From NCBI GenBank assembly GCA_964236695.1, contig CAXSFU010000111.1, forward strand, positions 1 through 7,576: DNA of 7,576 bases, given 5' to 3'. Under the pieces are notes generated by a model, which did not search any database, had not been told where the DNA came from, and saw only the letters and a list, made by a program, of their open reading frames with translations. Positions within the stretch are counted from its first letter, which is position 1; each line of letters starts with the position of its first letter. The translations under genes and the position numbers were made by a program. This DNA comes from CAXSEF01 sp964236695 (GTDB lineage Bacteria; Pseudomonadota; Alphaproteobacteria; Acetobacterales; Acetobacteraceae). Shown here in pieces: positions 1 to 5,880 of the stretch.

Positions 1-124
1 CGGAGATCTGCACCACCTGGTCGGAGTGGCTCACCAGCACGGCCGCCACCTCCGCGGGATCGGTGATCAGCTGTCCCACCGCGTAGCTGGCGAACGGCTG
101 CAGGACGATGAGGTCAAAGCTCAT
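1..124 (-). CDS. Small protein of unknown function, N-terminal part only
   Basis: Forty-one codons are visible before the gene leaves the window on the left. The protein begins MSFDLIVLQPFASYAVGQLI and continues through a TDPAEVAAVL stretch to DQVVQIS. The ATG at 124-122 has a good Shine-Dalgarno GAGGAG (complement of 130-135), five bases upstream, which makes the start credible although the piece is short. The visible part is mostly hydrophobic beta or alpha segments with no signal peptide, no cysteine and no catalytic motif. Its look (a short protein with 'F..YAVGQLITDP') resembles small proteins sometimes found in accessory or phage-structural clusters, but that is only an impression. The frame is open to the edge. 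No function is proposed. Confidence 0.6.
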   Translation of the reverse strand, partial: MSFDLIVLQPFASYAVGQLITDPAEVAAVLVSHSDQVVQIS

Positions 125-271
125 GGCGGCTCCTCGGGTGGGGGCGCGGGTCCGGCAACGGCGCCCCCGGCCTGGAAGTCAGACATACTAACAAAAAGGC
201 TGTCGGGATGCGGCGGCTCGGGCGCGCGGGCGGGTCCGGCGCCGTGCAACACCTCCCGCGGCACGGGACAG

Positions 272-302
272 CCGGCACGGGCTCCCAGGGAGCCCGTGCC
301 GG
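272..302. repeat. Perfect palindrome, 15-base arms around one base
   Basis: The arm ccggcacgggctccc at 272-286 is exactly matched by its reverse complement at 288-302, with a single A at 287 between them. As RNA it would give a stem of about 13 bp with a small loop. It lies in the 230-base gap between the 81-residue gene (stop at 355) and the start of the minus-strand gene at 124. It could be a terminator-type hairpin without a U tract or a protein-binding palindrome. The sequence does not decide between these. Confidence 0.6.
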
Positions 303-327
303 GCGCAGCAGGATGGTCAGGCTGCGG

Positions 328-353
328 CCGGCGGCGTCCCGCGCGGCCGCCGG
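328..353 (-). terminator. GC-rich hairpin just after the 81-residue gene
   Basis: Arms ccggcggc (328-335) and gccgccgg (346-353) pair perfectly around a 10-base loop. The hairpin starts one base beyond the stop codon of the minus-strand gene at 355. No U run follows, so it may act as an RNA 3' end stabiliser or a weak terminator. Confidence 0.35.
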
Positions 354-354
354 G

Positions 355-600
355 TCACTCCGCGGTCGAGCCCGTCGTGGCCGTGGAGGAGGCGGGCTGC
401 GCCGCGGCCGCCTGCTTGGCGTGCTTGTTTGCCTCGTGGTGGCCGACCGCGCAGCCCGCCGCGGCACCCAGCAGGCCGTGGTGCCCCGCGACATGCCCCG
501 CGACGCCGCCGACGGCCGCGCCCTTGAGGCAGCCCGCGGCGCTGGCCGGCACCAGGCCGGCGCCGAGCAGCAGGGCGGCAGCGGCAACAATCATCTTCAT
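355..600 (-). CDS. Small exported glycine-zipper protein rich in histidine
   Basis: An 81-residue protein. Residues 1-21/22 form a clear Sec signal peptide: MKM, a hydrophobic core, then PASA-A, an Ala-X-Ala cleavage site. The mature part has glycines at strict four-residue spacing (27, 31, 35, 39, then 45, 49, 53), which is the glycine-zipper pattern for tightly packed membrane or amphipathic helices. Histidines cluster at 36, 40, 41, 54, 55 and 60, and two cysteines (24, 50) lie in the zipper region. The tail from about 64 is low-complexity Ala/Ser/Thr and probably disordered. The start is supported by an AGGAG (complement of 610-614) nine bases upstream. A -10-like TATAGC (complement of 636-641) would give a leader of about 30 bases. 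Likely periplasmic or envelope-associated. Metal binding by the histidines is a guess. The lipobox pattern is poor, so a lipoprotein is less likely. Confidence 0.8.
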   Translation of the reverse strand: MKMIVAAAALLLGAGLVPASAAGCLKGAAVGGVAGHVAGHHGLLGAAAGCAVGHHEANKHAKQAAAAQPASSTATTGSTAE

Positions 601-614
601 GGCGATGGTCTCCT

Positions 615-643
615 TTGAACACAGCGTTCCCGCCCGCTATACC
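615..643 (+). promoter_or_regulatory. Possible sigma-70-type promoter in the divergent spacer
   Basis: TTGAAC (615-620), a 17-base spacer and TATACC (638-643) match a housekeeping-type promoter pointing right, in one of the few AT-containing spots of the region. It would give the flavoprotein gene a leader of about 200 bases and overlaps the likely promoter and ribosome binding site of the divergent 81-residue gene. The rest of the 256-base spacer (601-856) shows only GC-rich sequence and a C run. Confidence 0.25.
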
Positions 644-775
644 ATGCGGAGGGCCGTGTCGCCTCCGCCGTCCCCGTGTGGCGGGCGCCGCGTGGGCGGC
701 GTCGTCCGTAAGCCTGCCTGCGACATCCGCCCGCGACACTACGCGAGCCAGGGGCAGGTGGCCAAGCGGCGAGAG

Positions 776-787
776 CCCCCCCCCCCC
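776..787 (+). repeat. Run of twelve C residues
   Basis: An uninterrupted 12-base C tract lies 69 bases upstream of the GTG start of the flavoprotein gene, in the spacer between divergent genes. Long homopolymers slip during replication, so its length may vary between cells; it may also be a sequencing-error hotspot. It is outside both reading frames as annotated. Confidence 0.9.
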
Positions 788-856
788 GCGGGACCGGCCC
801 GGCGGGCGCCGGACCGTCCGGCCGACCGCCGCCGCGAACAGTTTCGGAGCCGCCCC

Positions 857-1462
857 GTGCCAGACCCCGGCCCCGCCGACACCGTGTTCTCCCCGGCCAC
901 GCGCCGCGCCCAGGCCCGCTTCGGCTCCGACCGCATGATGGCGGCCAAGGGCTTCCCCACCGCCATCACCGACGAGCTGGCGGATTTCATTGGCGGGCGC
1001 GACAGCCTCTACGTCACCACCGCCAGCGCCGCCGGCCAGCCCTACGTGCAGCACCGCGGCGGCCCGCCCGGCTTCGTCCGCGTGTTCGGGCCCACCCGGA
1101 TCGCGTTCGCCGACTTCCGCGGCAACCAGCAGTACATCACCACCGGCAACCTGTCGGAGAACCCGCTGTGCCAGCTGTTCCTGATGGACTACCTGGAGCA
1201 GCAGCGGGTGAAGCTGTGGGGACGCGCCCACTTCTCCGCCGACCCCGCGCTGATCGCGCGGCTCATGCCCGACGCCTACCCGGCGCGGCCGCTGCAGGCC
1301 TTCGTGTTCGACCTCGCCTGCTGGGACGGCAACTGCGCCAGCCACATCCCCCGCAGGATCGACGCGATCGCGGTCGCCAGGCGCATCGCGGCGCTCAAGC
1401 AGCGCATCGAGGAGCTGGAGCGGGAGAACTTCGCCCTGCACCGGAAGGTCGCCAACCAGTAG
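857..1462 (+). CDS. Pyridoxamine 5'-phosphate oxidase-family FMN-binding protein
   Basis: A 201-residue split-barrel flavoprotein of the putative PNPOx group. The N-terminal FSPATRRAQARFGS (11-24) is typical of the group. The barrel follows with SLYVTTASAAGQPYVQHRGG (50-69), then AFADFRGNQQYITTGNL (83-99), which matches the part of the fold that contacts the FMN phosphate. The conserved late motif WDGNCASHIPRR is at 156-167. The last 25 residues are a charged heptad-type helix (LKQRIEELEREN), probably a coiled coil for dimerisation. I chose the GTG at 857 because CGGAG sits seven bases upstream at 845-849 and the family N-terminus begins just after it. The frame stays open to position 26, but that upstream stretch runs antisense through the 81-residue gene. 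Such proteins bind FMN or F420-like cofactors and reduce small molecules; true PNP oxidase activity in vitamin B6 salvage is not implied, and the substrate is unknown. It stands alone and converges on the RTX-like gene. Confidence 0.88.
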   Translation: MPDPGPADTVFSPATRRAQARFGSDRMMAAKGFPTAITDELADFIGGRDSLYVTTASAAGQPYVQHRGGPPGFVRVFGPTRIAFADFRGNQQYITTGNLSENPLCQLFLMDYLEQQRVKLWGRAHFSADPALIARLMPDAYPARPLQAFVFDLACWDGNCASHIPRRIDAIAVARRIAALKQRIEELERENFALHRKVANQ

Positions 1463-1542
1463 GCAAGCAAGGCTGGGTTCCGCCCAGACCCGCCAGCGGC
1501 AAGCCGCCGCCCCTGGACCTGCCTTCCCCAAGTAGAGCCGGT

Positions 1543-1561
1543 CCAGGGCGGCTCGCCCTGG
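1543..1561. terminator. Perfect 8-bp hairpin between convergent genes
   Basis: ccagggcg (1543-1550) pairs with cgccctgg (1554-1561) around a three-base loop (gct). It overlaps the right arm of the longer 1511/1548 pairing, so the two structures exclude each other. Either would sit downstream of both convergent genes. No U run is present. Confidence 0.4.
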
Positions 1562-1567
1562 CGGAGT

Positions 1568-1584
1568 TTGAGGCAGAGCCTCAA
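1568..1584 (-). terminator. Hairpin twelve bases after the RTX-like gene
   Basis: ttgaggc (1568-1574) and gcctcaa (1578-1584) form a perfect 7-bp stem with a three-base loop, just beyond the stop codon of the minus-strand gene at 1596. Position and shape fit a transcription terminator or 3' stabiliser. It lies inside block B of the intergenic repeat. Confidence 0.45.
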
Positions 1585-1595
1585 CCTTACTTCCT

Positions 1596-4013
1596 TCACC
1601 CTCCCAGCAGCGACGCCTCCGTCACCCCGTAGATCCCCAGCAGCGTGACCCGCGTGTTGTCCGACAGCGTCAGCGTCGTGGCCCCGCCCGAGATCACCTC
1701 CCTCGCCACCGCCGCCGAGGCGCTCCCGGCCGCGAACCCGACCAGCTGCAGGTGGTCCGTGCCGACCTTGAAGCCGCTGATCACCTCGCGCCCCCCCGCC
1801 CCGTTCAGGAACCCATACAGGTCCACCCCCGCGCCGCCGAACACCGTCGTCCCGCCCTGCCCGCCCAGCACGAAGTCCGCCCCCGATCCCAGCGTCACCG
1901 CGTCCTGCCCCGAGCCCGCGAACACCGCGGTGTTGCCCCGCGCGCCGGCGTAGATCGCCTGCGCGCCGCTGCCAGCGACCACCGTGTCCTGGCCGGAGCC
2001 GGCGGCGATCAGCACGCTGCCGGAGTTGCCGAAATATGCGTTGTTGCCGCTCGCCCCCGCCCCGCTCAGCGTCTGGTTGCCGGTGCCCGCCAGCAGCAGG
2101 TGGCTGGCAGCCCCGGTCGCGATCAGCGTGTCGCCCGAGCCGCCCCCCGCCAGCGTCGTCGCCTGCGCCCCGGTGTAGAGCAGGTTGCCACCCGCCGTGC
2201 CGCCGTAGAACGCGCCGCCGCCGCCGAGCCCGTACACCGCCACATGGCCGGTGCCGCCGTAGACCGTCATGTTGCCGGCACCGCCCGCGACCGTGCTCGA
2301 CCCCGCGCCGTTGGCGAACACCATCTGCCCGGTCGAGCCGAACGCCAGCACCGCGCCGCCGGCCTCTACCGTGCTCTGCCCGCTGCCCGCGGTCACCGTG
2401 TCCGTGCTCCCGCCGGTCATCACCAGGTCGGACCCGCTGCCGGCGAAATAGGTGTTCGCCCCCGCAGAGCCGGCGCCGGACAGCGTCTCCGGCCCGCCCG
2501 CCGCCGCCAGCACGTCGCCGCCCTGCGCACTGGTGAACAGCTGGTCGCCGGCGCCGCCGCCGCCCAGCGTGGTGGCGCCGGCGCCGGCGCGGATCACGTT
2601 GCCGCCGGCGGCACCCCCGAACAGCTGCCCGCCGCCGCCCGACCCGTTCACGCTGACCCGGCCGCTGCCGCCGGCCACGCTCATCGTCCCGGCGCCGCCG
2701 CTGATCGTGCTGCTGCCGCCGCCGTTCTGCACGGTGAGCGCGCCGGCCCCGCCCTGCACCGACAGGCTGGCGCCGCCGGCGGCCACCGTGTCCGCCCCGG
2801 TGCCGGCCACCACCGTCGCCAGGCCGGCCGCCCCGGAGGCCGCGATCACCAGCGCCGCGTTCACCGCGTCGGCGAAGCGGATCGTGCCCGACCCCGCCGA
2901 CGAGGCCTGGGCGAGCTGCAGCGTGCCGCCCTCGATCAGCGTGCCGCCCGAGTAGCTGTTCGCCGCCGCCAGTCTCACCACCCCGCCCTGCACCACGAGG
3001 CCGCCGGCGCCCGAGGCGTCCGACACCACGCCGGTGACCACCAGCGGCGTGCCCGTGCTGCCGCGCAGCAGGTTGGTGGCGCCGGCCGCCAGCAGCAGCG
3101 GCCCGGTCAGCGTGGCGGCACTGCCCGTGCCCTGCGCCGAGCTGTCGATGGAGGCCACGGTGCCGCCGGACAGCGTCACCGGGCCGGACAGGACGGCGGA
3201 GAAATCCAGCATCACCGACCCGCCGGCACTCACCGAAAGGCCGCCGGCCTGCACCGTGCCGCCGGCGCTGACGGTGATCGCGCCGCCGACGGAGGCGACG
3301 CCCGCCACCGACAGCAGCGACCCCGCCCCGGCGACGCCCACCGAGGCGCCGGTCAGCACGCCGAGCGTGGCCGCCGTCACGTGCGCGTCGGCCAGCACCG
3401 CCAGCGTGCCCCCGGCCGAGCCCGCCACCGTGCCGATCGACAGGGCCTGCGCCGAGGCCCAGCCCGACCCGGTGCCGGTGACCAGCACCGCGCCCACGTC
3501 CGACCCGGTCTGGTCCGCGACCGTGCCGCCGTCCTGCACCGTCAGCGTGCCGGAGCCCTGCGTGCTGCCGACCGACAGCGCGCCGTCCGTGCCGCCGGTG
3601 CCGGTGGCCCAGACCGCGGTGCTGCCGCTGACCACCGCCGAGCCGGCGCCGCCCAGCCCGATCCCGGCGTCGCCGTCCGACACCCGCCCGTTGATCACCA
3701 TCGAGCCCGACTGCACCAGAACCGCACCGCCCGCGCCCTCGACGAAGCCGGTGGCGCTCACGAACAGCGACCCGCCCACCACGTCCAGCGACACGCCCGA
3801 CAGCCCCGCGACAGACAGCGTGCCGTTCAGGATCGGCGAGGCGCCGATCACCAGGATCTCGCCCGCCACGCCATTGCCGCCGGCCGTGTAGGTCGCCGTT
3901 CCCGACGAGGCGTCGAGCCGGGCCAGGTCGCCGGCGCCCGGCGCGCCTCCGGTCCAGCTCGCCGCCTGCGTCCACAGGCCGTTCGCAAGTCCCGACCAGG
4001 TCTTCGTCGCCAT
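1596..4013 (-). CDS. Large secreted beta-strand-repeat/RTX-like protein
   Basis: An 805-residue protein, almost entirely Gly/Ala/Ser/Thr/Val, predicted as stacked beta strands. Residues 1-45 hold the W-rich opening (ATKTWSG..NGLWTQAASWTGG) common to large alphaproteobacterial surface repeat proteins. Residues 50-350 are short beta repeats. Residues 352-367 (NSYSGGTLIEGGTLQL) are a clear autotransporter-associated beta-strand (PATR-type) repeat. Residues 404-731 are RTX-like turns, with Asp retained in GTGAD (408), GSGSD (529), GSGQD (676, 704), GSGAD (713) and GAGVD (731). The C-terminal 85 residues (DLYGF, GGREVISGFKVGTD, TTLTLSDNTRVTLLG) resemble the end domain of type I-secreted RTX proteins. 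There is no N-terminal signal peptide and no outer-membrane barrel, so I infer type I secretion rather than autotransport. The start at 4013 follows AAGGGA (complement of 4021-4026) by seven bases; the frame opens 38 codons further upstream without support. Role probably surface layer, adhesion or biofilm; no enzyme domain is seen and no exporter gene is adjacent. Confidence 0.85.
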   Translation of the reverse strand: MATKTWSGLANGLWTQAASWTGGAPGAGDLARLDASSGTATYTAGGNGVAGEILVIGASPILNGTLSVAGLSGVSLDVVGGSLFVSATGFVEGAGGAVLVQSGSMVINGRVSDGDAGIGLGGAGSAVVSGSTAVWATGTGGTDGALSVGSTQGSGTLTVQDGGTVADQTGSDVGAVLVTGTGSGWASAQALSIGTVAGSAGGTLAVLADAHVTAATLGVLTGASVGVAGAGSLLSVAGVASVGGAITVSAGGTVQAGGLSVSAGGSVMLDFSAVLSGPVTLSGGTVASIDSSAQGTGSAATLTGPLLLAAGATNLLRGSTGTPLVVTGVVSDASGAGGLVVQGGVVRLAAANSYSGGTLIEGGTLQLAQASSAGSGTIRFADAVNAALVIAASGAAGLATVVAGTGADTVAAGGASLSVQGGAGALTVQNGGGSSTISGGAGTMSVAGGSGRVSVNGSGGGGQLFGGAAGGNVIRAGAGATTLGGGGAGDQLFTSAQGGDVLAAAGGPETLSGAGSAGANTYFAGSGSDLVMTGGSTDTVTAGSGQSTVEAGGAVLAFGSTGQMVFANGAGSSTVAGGAGNMTVYGGTGHVAVYGLGGGGAFYGGTAGGNLLYTGAQATTLAGGGSGDTLIATGAASHLLLAGTGNQTLSGAGASGNNAYFGNSGSVLIAAGSGQDTVVAGSGAQAIYAGARGNTAVFAGSGQDAVTLGSGADFVLGGQGGTTVFGGAGVDLYGFLNGAGGREVISGFKVGTDHLQLVGFAAGSASAAVAREVISGGATTLTLSDNTRVTLLGIYGVTEASLLGG
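1917..2744 (-). repeat. 138-residue tandem duplication inside the RTX-like gene
   Basis: Residues 424-561 (DNA 2331-2744) and 562-699 (DNA 1917-2330) align without a gap over at least 130 positions, about half of them identical by my hand count. Anchors at a constant offset of 138 include GSST (433/571), GGN plus ATTL (470/608 and 480/618), ETLSGAG versus QTLSGAG (509/647), YF (522/660) and DTV (538/676). DNA identity is lower than in a recent copy, so the duplication is old. Confidence 0.85.
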
Positions 4014-4135
4014 GGCTCTGTCCCTTCTGGAAGCCGCCCGCCGTGACGCGCGAATCGGTGACGATCCTTGGGCCCGGGCGCCGGGGTGATAGCGGCGATG
4101 GACGTCCGGGGAAATCCACGGCCCCAAAGGCAGCC

Positions 4136-4257
4136 AGCAAGGCTGGGCTCTGCCCAGACCCGCAAAGGGCCGTGAGGCCCTTTGATCCCGTGCTTCAGGG
4201 GAAGGATTTCAGCGGCGGAGCTTGGGGCGGAGCCTCCTCCTTGCCCGCCTTCCCCTG
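4136..4257 (+). repeat. Two-block intergenic hairpin repeat, copy 2, in the P450 leader
   Basis: Block A (4136-4163) and block B (4214-4240) repeat the two blocks found at 1466-1493 and 1560-1586, in the same orientation and order, 50 bases apart instead of 66. The block A stem is ctgggc/gcccag. A further perfect 10-base inverted repeat, caggggaagg (4196-4205) with ccttcccctg (4248-4257), encloses block B. The element lies between the divergent RTX-like gene (start 4013) and the P450 gene (start 4290), so it would be in the P450 transcript leader if the promoter lies to its left. No good promoter is recognisable in the 276-base gap. Confidence 0.7.
4164..4183 (+). other. Perfect 8-bp hairpin with a GTGA tetraloop
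   Basis: aaagggcc (4164-4171), gtga, ggcccttt (4176-4183). The loop is of the stable GNRA class when read on the plus strand. It directly follows block A of the repeat and could be an attenuator or terminator ahead of the P450 gene, or simply the variable hairpin of the repeat. Confidence 0.6.
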
Positions 4258-4289
4258 GCCCTGGCGTCCGCCCGCCCCACCTGACGCCC

Positions 4290-5651
4290 ATGTCCGACCA
4301 GACCCTGCTGCCCCGCCCGCCGATGGCCACCCGCCAGCGCACCCAGCCCGAGGCGTTCCTGGTGCTGCGCCGCAACCTGCTGGAGCTGTGGGGCGAGGCC
4401 GCCTACGAGGACGAGGTGCTGCCCGGCCGCTTCCTCGGGCGCGCCCAGCTCATGCTCAACGACCCCGACGGCATCCGCCACGTGCTGGTCGCCAACGCCG
4501 GCAACTACCGGCGCAACCTCGGCACCCACCGCATCCTGCAGCCCCTGCTCGGCGGCGGGCTGTTCCTGGCCGAGGGCGAGCCCTGGCGCCACCAGCGCCG
4601 CACCATTGCCCCGGCCATGGCGCCGCGCACCATGCCGATCCTCGCCCGCCACGTCGTCGCCGCCTCCGAGCTGGCGGAGGACGCGCTGGCGGCGGGGCCG
4701 CGCGTGGTCGAGCTGCTGCCGCGGCTGCAGCACCTGGCGCTGCGCATCGCGGCACAGTCCATGGTCTCGCTGGAGGCGGACAGCTTCGCCGAGCCGATGC
4801 GCGCCCTGCTGCTGCGCTACGGGATGCGCCACGCCCAGCCCGGGCTGCTCGACCTGCTGCTGCCCGCCTCGATGCAGACGCCGGCCGATCGCGACCGCGC
4901 CCGCTTCCGCGAGGAGTGGAGCCGTCTGATCGACGGCATCATCGACGGCCGCGAGGCCCACCCGTCCGACCCGGAGCAGCCGCGCGACCTGTTCGACCTG
5001 CTCGCCGGCGCGCGCGACCCCGACACCGGCCTGGGCTTCGACCGCGCCCAGCTGCGCGACGAGATCGCCACCATGATCATTGCCGGCCACGAGACCACCG
5101 CCGTCACGCTGTTCTGGGCCTGCTTCTGCGCCGCCCGCATCGGCGCCGAGCAGGACGCCATCGCGGCCGAGGCCGCCGGCCTCGACCTGTCGCAGGAGGG
5201 TGCCGCGAGCGCGATGCCGCGCCTGGTGCGCACCCGCGCCTTCCTCGACGAGGTGCTGCGGCTGTATCCGCCGGCGTTCCTGATCGTGCGCGAGGCGATC
5301 GAGGCGGACACCGTCGCCGGCCACGACATCGCGCCGGGCACCGTGGTCAGCATCTCGCCGTGGGTGCTGCACCGCCACCGCGCGCGCTGGCCCGACCCGG
5401 ACCGCTTCGACGCCGGCCGCTTCGCCCCCGGCGCCACGCCCCCGGGGCGCTACAGCTACATGCCGTTCGGCGCCGGGCCGCGCATCTGCGTCGGCGCGCA
5501 GTTCGCCCTCACCGAGGCGGTGCTGGTGCTGGCGCGGATGCTGCGCAGGTTCCGCATCGAGCTGGTGGGCGGGCAGAGCGTCATGCCGCGCGGCATCGTC
5601 ACCACGCAGCCGGACCGGCCGGTGCGGTTCCTCGTGCGCGAGCGGGGCTGA
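4290..5651 (+). CDS. Cytochrome P450, soluble bacterial type
   Basis: A complete 453-residue P450, of ordinary length. Landmarks in order: C-helix WRHQR (99-103), whose Trp and Arg contact the haem propionates; I-helix AGHETT (265-270) for oxygen activation; K-helix EVLR (321-324) of the ExxR motif; PDPDRF (368-373) of the PERF-type meander; and the haem loop FGAGPRICVG (393-402) with Cys400 as the iron ligand. There is no N-terminal membrane anchor, so it is cytosolic and needs electrons from separate partners (ferredoxin and reductase), none of which is in view. It should hydroxylate or otherwise mono-oxygenate an organic substrate, but neither family number nor substrate can be given from sequence alone. 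The ATG at 4290 is chosen because the P450 N-terminus begins there; it lacks a clear Shine-Dalgarno. ATG 4323 is an alternative. The upstream gap is taken up by the hairpin repeat. Confidence 0.93.
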   Translation: MSDQTLLPRPPMATRQRTQPEAFLVLRRNLLELWGEAAYEDEVLPGRFLGRAQLMLNDPDGIRHVLVANAGNYRRNLGTHRILQPLLGGGLFLAEGEPWRHQRRTIAPAMAPRTMPILARHVVAASELAEDALAAGPRVVELLPRLQHLALRIAAQSMVSLEADSFAEPMRALLLRYGMRHAQPGLLDLLLPASMQTPADRDRARFREEWSRLIDGIIDGREAHPSDPEQPRDLFDLLAGARDPDTGLGFDRAQLRDEIATMIIAGHETTAVTLFWACFCAARIGAEQDAIAAEAAGLDLSQEGAASAMPRLVRTRAFLDEVLRLYPPAFLIVREAIEADTVAGHDIAPGTVVSISPWVLHRHRARWPDPDRFDAGRFAPGATPPGRYSYMPFGAGPRICVGAQFALTEAVLVLARMLRRFRIELVGGQSVMPRGIVTTQPDRPVRFLVRERG

Positions 5652-5689
5652 GGCTGGCAGTGTCTCGGCTTGAAGGCCGGGAAGGAAGG

Positions 5690-5708
5690 CCAGGGGTTCT
5701 GCCCCTGG
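5690..5708 (+). terminator. Hairpin 38 bases after the P450 gene
   Basis: ccagggg (5690-5696) and cccctgg (5702-5708) form a perfect 7-bp stem with loop ttctg. No U tract follows. It lies in the left arm of the inverted repeat and is the best candidate for ending P450 transcription. Confidence 0.45.
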
Positions 5709-5785
5709 ACCCCGCCAAAGGCAGGACCCTTGGAACCCCACACTTAAGGGAGGCCGGGTCCAGGGGCGGCTTCCTCCGGTGGCAT

Positions 5786-5813
5786 TTCCGACGATCCAGG
5801 CGGATCGTTGGAA
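5786..5813. other. Central 12-bp hairpin in the convergent gap
   Basis: ttccgacgatcc (5786-5797) pairs with ggatcgttggaa (5802-5813) around aggc, with a single G-T wobble. It is the strongest stem in the gap, reads similarly on both strands, and could terminate transcription from both convergent genes. Confidence 0.5.
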
Positions 5814-5880
5814 CTTTCGACCACCTGCGCCTGGCGGGCCCAGGGCAGAGCTCTGGCCTTCCCAGGCCGAGACACGTCCC

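Larger units (their letters stand above)
1466..1586 (+). repeat. Two-block intergenic hairpin repeat, copy 1
   Basis: This fills the gap between the convergent flavoprotein and RTX-like genes. Block A (1466-1493) matches 4136-4163 at 26 of 28 bases and folds as ctgggt/gcccag around tcc. Block B (1560-1586) matches 4214-4240 at 22 of 27 bases. Between them, ccctggacc (1511-1519) pairs with ggtccaggg (1540-1548). The block A stem has a G-T pair where copy 2 has C-G, so the pairing is kept. It probably also serves as a two-way terminator. Repeats of this style are common between genes in Acetobacteraceae, as I recall them. Confidence 0.75.
5660..5876. repeat. Long imperfect inverted repeat filling a convergent gap
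   Basis: Ends gtgtctcggc (5660-5669) and gccgagacac (5867-5876) are perfect reverse complements. The similarity continues inward after a 12-base offset: ggaaggccagggg-ttctgcccctgg on the left aligns with ggaaggccagagctctgccctggg read from the right. The left arm resembles the intergenic repeat next to the RTX-like gene (hairpin, then gacccc and cgcc, then a ggtccaggg-cggc-like segment at 5756-5770). The element begins eight bases after the P450 stop and ends four bases before the hydrolase stop. It holds no open frame of note. It may be a non-autonomous repeat unit, a pair of oppositely inserted units, or a two-way terminator. Confidence 0.6.

Noticed and set aside
26..856. Upstream extension of the flavoprotein frame
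   Set aside because: Low-complexity Pro/Ala/Arg sequence running antisense through the 81-residue gene. The family N-terminus and the ribosome binding site point to GTG 857.
1596..4013. Repeated GC-rich DNA as a possible CRISPR array or satellite
   Set aside because: The repetition is at the protein level in a single long frame, with no uniform direct repeats or spacers.
1752..4046. A 764-codon open frame on the plus strand opposite the RTX-like gene
   Set aside because: Its translation is Arg/Ala/Pro/Gly noise with no family features, as expected opposite a GC-rich gene. The minus frame gives coherent beta repeats, known motifs and a good ribosome binding site.
4014..4127. N-terminal extension of the RTX-like protein by 38 codons
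   Set aside because: The extension is Arg-rich, not a signal peptide, and lacks a ribosome binding site. ATG 4013 has AAGGGA seven bases upstream and starts the typical W-rich opening.
1276..4140. A 954-codon minus-strand open frame in another register
   Set aside because: An Arg/Gly-rich shadow of the 805-residue gene that also overruns the flavoprotein gene; no recognisable domain.
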